Of a stretch of 64,000 nt of DNA, positions 1 to 11,500 are shown one piece after another; the first letter of the stretch is position 1; each line of letters opens with the position of its first letter. Below the pieces are notes generated by a model that was not told the DNA's origin, did no database searches, and saw only the letters and a list, made by a program, of their open reading frames with translations. Location: the NCBI GenBank assembly GCA_032622095.1, contig CP136066.1, positions 109,141,319-109,205,318 on the forward strand, written 5' to 3'. A program made the translations under genes and the position numbers. The DNA is from Siphonodentalium dalli (lineage: Eukaryota; Mollusca; Scaphopoda; Gadilida; Siphonodentaliidae).

Positions 1-150
1 ACGAATTTGAGCTAATATATGTTCATCAATCTATGTGATTCTTCACTTCCAGACCATAACCATCAGCATCTCTGATGAATGATATTAAACGAATTTGAGC
101 TAATATATGTTCATCAATACACGTGATCCGTCACTTCCAGACCATAATCA
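1..150. repeat. 91-bp direct duplication
   Basis: ACGAATTTGAGCTAATATAT at 1 recurs at 92, followed by GTTCATCAAT and CACTTCCAGACCATAA in both copies. Confidence 0.75.
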
Positions 151-503
151 TTTTTCACCAGCTGCTGAATTCAAGGGGAGAGGGGCTCTGATCCGCAATG
201 AACTCACACTATATATTTTATATTTCAGTAGCTGTGGACGGCAATAAATACGCTAACCAATATCCGATCTGCACGTGACGAATATTATATGGCCGATTTA
301 ATTGCCTTTTAATCTGAGAAAGTTTCTGATCAAAATACTACGTGCAACCATCGACAGGGGTGGAGACATGTAGATATGATAAGCTCGGGCAAAGAACAAC
401 ATCTGTTGTATGTGTAAAAAAAAGAAGTGGGTGATGAATTTCACATTACCATGAAATGCACTAACCTGAATCACTTGCAATTTAAATACGCACCGAAACG
501 CTA

Positions 504-690
504 TGTTAGTTAGTTAATTGGGGTTTATCGTCCTTTCAGCAGCTATAGGCCATATCACGACGGCGACAGTTTTACGGGTGGAGGAAAGACCAAGCACTGG
601 GAAATCACTCCACTGCGCGCAGAAACCACTGTCCCCGGAAAGCAACTGACAAACTTGCACCGAATCTGATCACCCTCCCTTAACGTGGTT
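504..690 (-). mobile_element. SINE-like tail
   Basis: On the minus strand: GGTTTCTGCGCGCAGTGGAG, CCGTCGTGATATGGCC, CTGCTGAAAGGACGATAAAC, ending CCCAATTAACTAACTAAC. The ATATGGC..CTGCTGA..ATAAACCCCAA tail with short repeated AACT units is the form seen in many molluscan SINEs. No tRNA-like head was proven. Confidence 0.5.
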
Positions 691-897
691 CACGAAACCA
701 GCTTCGTGGGCGCTTGACGGCGTAATGGACTGGGGTACACCTTCTAAGATAGAGTTTCTTAACAAAGTACTGCCGATTGTGGAACTGAGAAATAAAATGT
801 GTAACTGTACTTAAAGTTAGCATTCAAACTCAGAAATCAGTATCGATAGACATAAATGTGTTGTTCTTGTTTTATGATAGCTATGCTGACGATGTTT

Positions 898-936
898 TTG
901 TTGTTGTTGTTGACTTGTTGTTGTTGTTGTTGTTGA
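898..936. repeat. TTG microsatellite
   Basis: Interrupted (TTG)n; it codes poly-Gln in a chance minus-strand frame. Confidence 0.9.
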
Positions 937-1398
937 GATTGATTAACTATCAATCTGACATACATGAACACGATGAATAATTGACTAAATAGTGTTTGAG
1001 CGACTAACTCATAATTATGGTAAACATTAATTGCGGACGTGATAATGATATAATGATTAGGAGAGTGATGATGTTGATAAAGATGACAGATGATAAAGAT
1101 TAAACGCATTAATACCGTCATTGTATATATGTAATTTTTTTTATCTTGCACTTAGTGCCTTGTATATATACCTCACGCATCTCATTGTAACGCGTGAATT
1201 CGTATCATATATATATTTATCACATAATTTGCCCATAAAAGCAGTTTCATAATTATCGGTAAGTCACACGTTTAATATCAGCGCGTGCGATGACGTCACG
1301 CAGTTCTTTAAATGACTTGCGATCGCTGCAGTTTATGATCGTTGTTTTCGGTGACACTTCGAGTTGCTTCGCGTTTATTTGATCATGTGATAAAAGGT

Positions 1399-1539
1399 AT
1401 CTCACACTCGTCCTATTCTATACGTAATTTATCAACCTCGTCCACTAAATTCTATTTGAGCCTTGGTAAACCTCGGCTCAAATCAAATTTAGTGAACTCG
1501 GTTGATAAATTGCGTATAAAATAGAAACTCATGTGAGAT
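1399..1539. repeat. Imperfect palindrome, ~62-bp arms
   Basis: ATCTCACACTCGTCCTATTC pairs with GAAACTCATGTGAGAT, and AATTTATCAACCTCG pairs with CGGTTGATAAATT, around GAGCC...GGCTC. Confidence 0.7.
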
Positions 1540-1799
1540 CCTCTATATATAGAACTGAATCATAGCACAGAATAGCCGGTTGGAATAGCGATAACAGATC
1601 AAGAACAGACTTTATATCACCATGACAACGCGTTCGTGTGTTCACATTATGGACATTACATATAATAACAGTCATCATGGTTCGTGTGTGTGTTCCCGGT
1701 GGTAGGAGATACTCCGGTGTCAGAGTCGTTGAGTGTTGGTTTAGTTATTTGTAGTCAACCGCTCCAGAAAACCACAACGTGTACCCAAGAACGCGGTAC

Positions 1800-2345
1800 A
1801 CCACAGCAGGGATGGGGTAATTGTAATTTGTTATTGACTGTAATTAACTGAGAGTAATTTGTAAATTGGGCCATTTCTCAATTACTGAGTAATTAATTAC
1901 TTGAATAAATAGATATGTAATTCCTTACTGTTTAAATTAAAATATAAATGATATTACTTTACAAAATTATCATGATTATCATTTCAAGATATGGCTTTTT
2001 TTTTACATTTATTGCTGATGTTTCATCATGCAGTTGCGCACATATTGGGAATATACTCTGTTTATGTGTATTTATTTCATTATAAACAATTGTATAATTT
2101 TGCATGTTCAGTTAGATTCAATATCCAACACAATGAAACTATTACACCAAGGTGTATTCATTAATCATCTATTGAAATCCTGGTGAGGATTATATGTTGA
2201 AAGTTTCATTAAAGTAATTGCAAAGTAATTAATTACATTGTCAAAGTAACTGTAATGAAGTTCTCTGTGTTTTGAAAGTAATTGTTATTGTAAATGAGAG
2301 TTTTGAGTGTTATCGTAAAATAATTACTTTGGGTAAGTAATTGAG
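1800..2345. repeat. AATTACT-rich repeat region
   Basis: Starts GGGATGGGGTAATTGTAATT, ends AATTACTTTGGGTAAGTAAT, with many AGTAATTAATTACT words at both ends and a plain core. It is probably a non-autonomous DNA element. Confidence 0.5.
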
Positions 2346-2433
2346 TGCATATGAGTGCATGGAAATATACAGTGTTCAGACGGATCACTTTAATTTTGTC
2401 ATTTAGCCTGATTTAGCATTATTCACCACTAAC

Positions 2434-2556
2434 CTTTATCCAACCAATCGTTTTCAACTCTTTGGTTAGGATCTCTCCCTCGAATGAGAAGTACTGTCCG
2501 GGAGTTGGTAGCGGCTTTTTATTCTTACGCCCGGGGCAGTAGGTCTGTGCAGGTAT
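2434..2556 (-). CDS. LolA-like gene, exon 5
   Basis: This exon is too short to stand out by open-frame length. Acceptor TATACTTCCAG, donor AAAG then GTTAGT, 123 nt, phase 0 to 0. It gives IPAQTYCPGRKNKKPLPTPG then QYFSFEGEILTKELKTIGWIK. The YCPGRK and FSFEGE words match the expected continuation of exon 4. A following exon should exist to the left. Confidence 0.72.
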
Positions 2557-5500
2557 CTGGAAGTATACAGTTTTGTTGGGGATTAACAATTCCATGACTG
2601 GAGCATCATGATATTTTGCGAAAACCCTGTGCCAAATAATTCTCTTATATATGCGAGTCTCCCATAGGGAGCCTAGTATACATAAGAGAATATATTGACC
2701 TAACAGTATTTACCTTGACATTGTATGCAGTGCATTCTCTGTAATATATGTGAGGCTCCCTATGGGAGATTCGCATATATAAGATAATTCACTGGCACAT
2801 GATATTTAATGCTACACCAGCGCAGCTGCCGTCATGAATGGGGCACAAGAGAATACATTGACCTAACAATATTTACCTTGACATGTTAAGCCAGTGCATT
2901 CTCTTATACATGTATATGTGAGGCTTCCTATGGGAGACTCGCATATATAGGAAATGCACTGGAACAAGCGCAGCTCCCGTCGTGAAATAGATGAGGTCGC
3001 GCAGATACATGCAGCTTGTTATATCATTGCTATATGTGGTATTTTTTTCAAAAACTAGATCGTTTACAAATAATGCAACATCTTCAAATTAGTGTATTCA
3101 TTAAAAAGTTGGTGCCTTAACTTGTGAAAACAAAGACAACTCCAAGTGTGTTTGGAAATTTCTTTTGAAATTGTTTAAATGTGACTAGTCTTTACACGGC
3201 GATGGACAGATCCAGGAAAACAACAAGGTAGGGCTATATGCCACCCTAGAAAAATACGATATCTCTATTGCGATATGTATTATTACTACATGTATTAAAC
3301 TATTCATGTATATTGGAAAAAGAATTATCCTATCATTCAAATACATGAAGTACCAATGTGCAGTTGTATATACTCTGGGGAAAAACCTTGCCAATGTCAT
3401 AGCAATTGTTCACTGTTTGTCCCCGTTTCGCCTAGAAGTGAGATGAACGCTCTTTGTTGTACAATGTCTGGAATAGACTAATATTGAACGCTATTATTAT
3501 TCCATGAAAATGTACAATAGTGGATCGAATTTTCTAAATTCTAGGACTTGCAAAAGTTTTTTCGGTGACACACAAAGTCCGATTGAATGTGTTTAATGTA
3601 TTATATGTAACAAACGCGGTTCAAATCGACAAGATGCAGAAAATATTGCGATAACAAATCTTCGTTCAAATTATGGAAGCTTCTGGTACGTGCATCAACG
3701 AACAATATTATAAAATATGCTGTTATTTAGATGCTTAATATGGTACTATTTTTAAAAATGTGCTCAGGATAATTATACCCCACTTTTCATTAAATTGGGG
3801 TATACTTACGACGATACACTTCTTGTGTGTTTGTGTTCTATTGATGTCCGACTTGTTGGTGCAATCCGCAAGTCGCATACCGGAGAAGTGTTTTAAATTG
3901 ATCGCTTTTTATTTGGTTATGAAATAAATACATATAGGACTTATACCCTTTATTACGTTGAATGGCGCGGTTCGCAGTGAAAACACGTTATAAAGGGCGT
4001 TCATCTGGCAAGTCCTTTCGATGAAAAAAAGTAAATTAATTAGTCCCTATATGAGCTTATTTAGAATTGAAATAAGCTCATATTCTGAGCTTATTTCGAA
4101 TTGAAATAAGCTCATATTCGACTGTTTTGATCGTATCCGACCTATATATGTTAACATAGAGCGTAATACAGTTTCAAATAATGCCTATATGGACTTATTT
4201 GGGTGCAATAAATTCTATATGAGCTTATTTTCGGGAGAACAGGCTTCCAATGACTTTATTTGCAGTTTCTGTTCTAGAGTTGTCCTTCTTTGTTTATATG
4301 GAATTTATTTATTTTGTCTGTTCTCCTGAGTATCTCAGATATAGGTCATCGGAACTGATTGAACATTGGTATGGAGGTTTTCTTTCAATAAAGGGGCCTA
4401 TAACGTTGTTGGCATGAATTTTTCTGTTCCAGAGTTATCTTCTTTATTTTGTTTTTTTTCTCGAAATAATGTTAATTTTTTTAATTTTTTTTCGTCGGCC
4501 CGAGTATGGTTATTTATTATCACAGAGCCACTCAATGAATTTAGGATGATGTTCACATTTTAGAGTCAGTATTGAGTTATTTCATATTTATTTATATATA
4601 CTATACTATAAATTTGCGTTCCGCCCTGCCCATGCATGCTCCAAGATGGCCCCGTGTGGTAGGCCTACGCCACCAGCAGCTGTGCCACCATTGTTTGATT
4701 TTAAATCGATTGTGGTATCTTTAGTGGTCCAGTTTCCGCCACACCACAATCCAACACTAATTCATATATAGGAACTAATATTTTAAAGGTACTCAGTCCG
4801 ATAAAACTCTCTCAATTACTATTTCAATGGCTTCGGGGGTCAAAAATATTTGATTCGAGTCGAGGAAGTCACCCATCAAAGCTCAGATTTGTTAGATATC
4901 GATTTTAGAAATCTATTATTTTTCATTATCGGGAATTCTTTCTGGCCCAGAAGACAGTCAAAATTTCGTTATTATTACCACTTGATTATAGAGTTATCCA
5001 TCCTTGTCTGTTTGAATAGAGTTTTGGCGTAAAATCTCGAGCAGGTTACCAAATTGACGGCAGTTATTAGTACTCATCTCGAGCAATTAACAAATTTCAA
5101 AAATCAATATCTAATAACTCTGAGCTTTGTTTGATGGGTTCCTCGACTCAAATCAAATATTTTTTACCCCCAAAGCCAAAGAAATAGTAATATAGGACCC
5201 TCTGATCGGATTGTTGTTGTTGGAATCTGTTGAGATGGGGACCCTCTTTACGGATTGAGTACCTTTAAGCATATATAAGCTTGGGAATAGTGAGAAGATT
5301 TCGTTACCCCTTGTCTGTTCACATATGTATGCAATACATGTAGTACGCGTTTTTGCCTACACGAAATGAGCCGTATCCCACGAGGACGAAGGCTCCATGG
5401 GATTCGCCTATACCAACTGGCTGAGAGTATATATATAGGTGAAAACCCCGTATACTACTTTAACAAAGTTCCAAAAGACACGCGGGGTAATGATTTTTTC

Positions 5501-8500
5501 TTTTGACCGTTCCCAGTTGTACTTCAAATATAAACAGTTATGATAACACTTAATTGTCAACTTTTGACATCGTGCAACAACAAAAAACGAGGCTCCCAGA
5601 TTAAACGGAACATTTCGTGGGCGGGGGGGGGGGGGGGGGGGGGGGGTGGGGTAATTTCTTTAACAATTTAAGGGGGTGTAAATCCGAAATATATATATAT
5701 ATAAGTATATATATACATAATTCACTATAGTCAATAGATACAGGGTGATACCTCGAATTCCTTTGGAGAGTAGAATGTCTCCCTGAAGTCAGCAAACTCG
5801 TAGAAATGATGGAACTTTCGTGGTGCTGATGTCGGTGTGTCGTAGACAACTCCAGTAACTTCCAGTCTAACAGGGACACTCACAGGACCAATAGAAGAAT
5901 TCCAGTTAGTAGGATCTGTAAAATAGTATAAAGTTATTATACAATGTTGTGTACAGTGTGTGTTTTTCTTGTACTCGTCCAGGTTGCGGTGAAAAGTCAT
6001 ATTGAACGAGACGCTTAGCGTCCAGTCCAATATTACTTTTCACCACAACCTGGACGAGTATTTATACGGTATATTGAAATGCAATGATACAGTCATAATA
6101 ACTGAACAAATGGTACTCCCTATGCATGACGTAGTTCTCAATTTCAAAGCAACGTATGCCCCATAAACTCAATGTCCTGACAATGAAATATTAGGGTCCA
6201 TAATAAAGTAATTTTCCCTGATTAGACTTCTATAATTATATTGTCGCTTTTTCTTTTAAAAAGAAGTAGAAGATGAAATTTCTCACCGGTGGAACAAAAA
6301 CTCCCATAGCAAGAATGAGAAATAATTCTATCTTCAAAATGTTCTCTGGATGATGCAGAATATTAGTTTAACTATTATGTATTGTTGTAGTTTGATACTA
6401 GCGCTTATCATATGTGATCATGATCGCCGTCGGTCAAGAAACTTCAATAAGTTGTAAATAAAAAAAAAATCAAACGAAAAAGAACGATATTGATTCTCTT
6501 CATCGAAACACAGTGTCTGTCGCATTTGTTTAGGATTATGCTGTAGCTTTAACGCTTATGAAATATAGTCAGTTAAAAAGTGTACATCGGAATGATCTAT
6601 TATTCATTTGGAGGGATGTTAATGTGGTAAAAGCAGACGACAGATAAATAAAAGTGCAGAAAAAGCCCTATTTATTGAGGGTAATGTTCATATAATAAAA
6701 TCAACAAACGACCTATATGGTCCCATATTCGTTTGTTGAACTTAATATCTGAACATTTCCTATGAGATAACTCTGAACGGGATATACACAGTAAAACTTG
6801 ATTTGAATCGTTTATTGAGTAGGTTGAGGAGCACTGGACGTGATGAAAATACGTTTTAACAGGCATTCGAACAAAGATAATTTCGAAACCTGAAGGTTTT
6901 ATGTCACTTTAATTCTTTGATTACTAGAAACTCATTGACGGGTAGTTACCCTTGGAAATGTTAAGATAATAACTTCAACAAATAGGTCATATGTTTAACA
7001 TATTATCTGGACATTTCCCGCCAATGAATAGGATCACCTCTGAACTTGTATAGTGTCTGTCTGTCGTCTAATGTTATTTCATAAACATCACTCCAGTGAT
7101 TGTTTATTTAACTCAACGCCACATAGGTGTAGTTGTATTATCATCATCATCATCATCACCATCATCGTTATCGTCATCGCCATCATCATCATCATCATCA
7201 TCGCCATCATCATAATCATCATCGCCATCATCATCATCGTCGTCGTCATCGTCATCATCGTCATCATCATCATCAACATCATCATCATCACCATCATCGT
7301 TATCGTCATCGCCATCATCATCATCGTCGCCATCATCATAATCATCATCTTCACCGTCATCATCATCATCATCGTGACCATCGCCATCAACATCATCGCC
7401 ATACTAATCATCATCGCCATCATCATTTTCGTCATCATCATCATCATCATCACCTGCTTACATATCCTGAGCACACCTCCAAATGAATACTAAACCATTA
7501 TAAAGGGCTATAAGCTGTTGAGACTCACCAGAGAAGTACCAATCGACATTCATTGTTGCATCCTTTCCCTTCCAGTACTGACACGACCACCAGTGATTAC
7601 ATGGTATCCCACGAACAGTCTTCGGGCCAACATATGTTTCAGAGAAGTTCCCACCGAATCTCATGGCGCCACTCACAGAATAAATATGGCCGCCCTTAGA
7701 AGCACTCGAAGACACACTGTCTCCGAAAATGAATTTGTTCGAAGATGTGGCCAAGTCGGTAACTTGGCACAAATTGTCTGGAAATATATCATATACTGTG
7801 TTACTGCTCTGTCTTAATATGAAATATGAAAGGTTTTCACAATTTAGCTAACGAAAGTACAAGAGGTGCGCCATTTGAAAGGGGTGATACTTTTCGTGTC
7901 CATGGCATTATTTTTCAAAAGGGAACATTTTAACTTTTGTGGATATTTTTCAACCGCCAACTTTTGCTAATTTTTTCAATATTTACAGATTGATAGATGA
8001 CTAATGTATCAAATGCAGTAACTTTTAAAAGTAACTGAGCATTGCTTGATATGACACATATATGTGTAATATACTTCCCAAAAGGTGTCCGAACCCATGT
8101 CGATATATTCGGTAGATCCTATTATCCTCGTCATGGCCTTGACGAGATGGACATTAGTGGATCGTTTCTGTCCATGTTTGCCCAATTTGAGTTCAATTTA
8201 ATTGTTAACAGATGTTGCTCATCGAAGATGACCTCATCGATGTTTTTTTCTACAAAAGTGAATTTGTCAATAATTTGTTTTAAAGGGGGGGGGGGGGGGG
8301 GGGCGTAGTAAAAATGTGCAGGAAGGTATGCCGGGGTGGGTGGGTGGCCCGAGGGGCAAAAAAACGCGTTTTTACAACCTCATGCAAATGTTGTACAAAA
8401 GACCTTTTGTGCCCTTATTTGACATTTCTAACAGTTTAAAACATATTATAATAATTTATAACTGCAAAAACCACATGTTTGAGCTAGTTTAGTATAACAG

Positions 8501-11500
8501 AAGTAAGTTGCTCGAGTAGATTAACATAAGTGGTATGGAATATGTTAGATAATGGGCTGGTTGACTGACTAATTAGGAAATAGTTAGTAATTATGCACAA
8601 TGACCTAGGTTTACATATGATCAGTAATTTATAAAACATTTATTTTCAATTAAAACAGCTTCTGAAACAGGTTAAACTGTTATTTAAACTAATTGAGATA
8701 ATTCCCAGTCATAGAAGTGATATCAGTAGAGTTTTATGCGATTTTAGACCAATTTAGTGAGATTTGGGGGATGGGTGTCAAACATTATTTTGTTGCATGT
8801 TTGGGGGTGGTGGGTCCCCGAAAATGCCAGATGCAAAAAAAAAGGCATACCTTCCTGCAAATGTTTTACTTCCCTCCGCCCTGTTGGCTGACATTTATTC
8901 AAGTTATCGTTCTAATGATCTTACACACGAAAATTCGAGTTCGTTCCAACTCGTTGGATGCTTAAACCACAAGGAGGCGGCAACAACAGACTTTTCAGTC
9001 GTATCATTTCTCTATATAATCAACTATGGTCATATATTTGACACCTCAATATGGTATACGATACGATACGATATAGTATTGTTGCCAATGCATGGAGACG
9101 CCATTTATGTTTGGCTAAACCAATTTACAATAATTTAGAAACACAATTACAAGTTTCTTATAGTTTTCGGTAAATTTGAGATAATCTCATCTGTACCGGT
9201 TAAATATTTTGAATCAGCGGTCGTGTGAAAATTGCATCTGCACACCACGAAGTGAAAATATTGAGCAGTCATTTGTTCTACAACTTTGTTGGTACTGTGG
9301 TACTACATAATTTTGATGATTAAAAAGAAGAGAAAGGATTGCGTGAACTTCAGTCAATACAACTGGCGTACCAAGCTGCTCATGGTCCGATAATCGTGTT
9401 CGAAGTGATATTTTTATGACGCCAATGCGTCTTTCTGAGACATACACTTATTTTCATGGTGACTTAAAAAACAAAATATATATATATACATGTGTATAAG
9501 ACATTATATATTGTATTATGGAAACCGTGAAGTGAAAGATATGTCATTTATAATAGTTTAACTATTGTTGGCGTTTGAGTGTGTTTTATACAGACATCGA
9601 GTTCGTATGAGTAGTGTTATCCAATGTAAACATGTAACAATTAACTATCCAATGATTGAACTGTGTACTTATAATTTGAAGTGTATATATATATTTAATA
9701 ATTTAATCTAACATAATTTCAACACTGAATATAACAAGTAGAAGTTAGAGTCAAAGCCATTTGCATATAGCCTTATGTTATATTAATGGATGGGAGTAAA
9801 TAGGTTTAACCCTTTGAGTGCCAGGTCGATTTTTGTATCAACCCATATACCCTGTGCCAATGCATTCTGTTTTTTGTTTTTTTTGTTTTTTTTAACAATT
9901 TTTTACAATTTTAATAATTTATTCTTATATTCTTTAACATACTTATTTTGTAGGTTTAGGGCCGATGAAATCGGCCCCTGGCACTCAAAGGGTTAAACCA
10001 ATCTACACTTACCGTCACCAGGCGTAACGATGAGTAGCTCGTTCAGCGTGTAGTCATAAATCCCCCACATCTCCAGCCCCTCCTCGAACTGATGAACGGC
10101 GCCCCTGTTTCCCGCGTAGTCGTAGAATTCATGAACGTCTGTGGAGAAGTTCTTGTTGAGGATATTGCATTCGACCCTCGCTATGTACGTCAGCGGTAAC
10201 GTTGGCAGTTTCTTCGTCCCCATGGCTAGTAAGAAGATTAGTTGATAGCTGAGGCTACATTCTAACTCTGGTAAATTTACTCAGCAATTTTTTGAAGATA
10301 TTCCCCTCACAGCTGCTGTGGGGTGCAATGATGACAAGTGGTAACCATTCCTTTACTAAATACTCATTGATAAAGTAGTTCCCTTAGGAAATGTTCAGAT
10401 AATAAGTTCAACAAATGACCATAATTATGTAGAATGTATTTTTAACTTAATAACTGAACTTTTCCGATCATCTATATATATAAAAGAGTAGGATCTGACT
10501 GTCTGTCTGTCCGTCGTCCGCGTCTGTCTGTATGTGCGGATTTTTTCTCCCAGACCGCTGGTCCGATTAAAAAAAAATTTGGTGTGGTAACTCGGGGTAC
10601 CGTGGCGGAGGTTATAACGGCGTTAGTTTTTAAAACATTTGATTTAAACAGAATTTGATTATATAACTAAAAAAACCACACACAAATTAAAATAAAGATC
10701 ACCATGGCATTTTTCAGAATCAAATAAATGTGAATATTTAGGTTCAATATGAACCTAATTGCAGACCAGATGTACGCTCTTTTATATAGGGTGTTTTCAC
10801 TGTGCCCCGCGCTATCCAACATAACGGGTATACGTTCCACTATGGGCTTGGCTTATTTCAGAATCAAATAAGTTGAATATGAACCTATATGAATATTTGG
10901 GTCCAAATGTGCGCGTAAAGAGGCCTGAATTTATTATAAGACCCGAGATAAGATAATACTAATAGTAGTATTTTTGCATCAGATACAAACCGTTATCCGT
11001 CTAGTGAGATATCGATATCTCACTCGTATCCATCCGCGCTAAAATTAAATGTGCTTAGGTTTCTTGATGGAAGACTAAGCTAAAAGTTTCTGAGTGTTCA
11101 GTTTGATAATATTGTGATATATGATCAATTAAATTATTTTGTTAAACATATTTATGATGTTAACCCCTTTATCCCTCAACCAATCTGTCTGAAAAATGGA
11201 ACTATTTTAATATGCACAAGCTCATTTCCATGGCTAATTGTGCTTGGGTATACAAATTTGCTCTCTTTACTCTTCTTTCGAGTTGAGTCATGGTCCAACT
11301 GAGCGGAGCATATAATAAACAGAACATCTACATTTTTTGTGGTTGGACATGGTAATTATCTCATTCGTGATGACAAAAAAAATGAATTTCCACTCGTGGA
11401 AATTCATTTTTTTCTGGTCATCACTCATGAGATAATTCCCATATCCAACCAAAAAGTGTAGATATCCTCTATTTAGCAACCTGAGTAAAATGTCAATTAG

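Noticed and set aside
5601-5879. Minus frame ending in poly-Pro
   Set aside because: It combines a shifted frame of LolA-like exon 4 with the poly-G run.
7053-7493. Open frames of 117-146 codons on both strands (poly-Ile, poly-His, poly-Met)
   Set aside because: They are produced by the ATC microsatellite, have no codon bias or splice link, and overlap each other in several frames.
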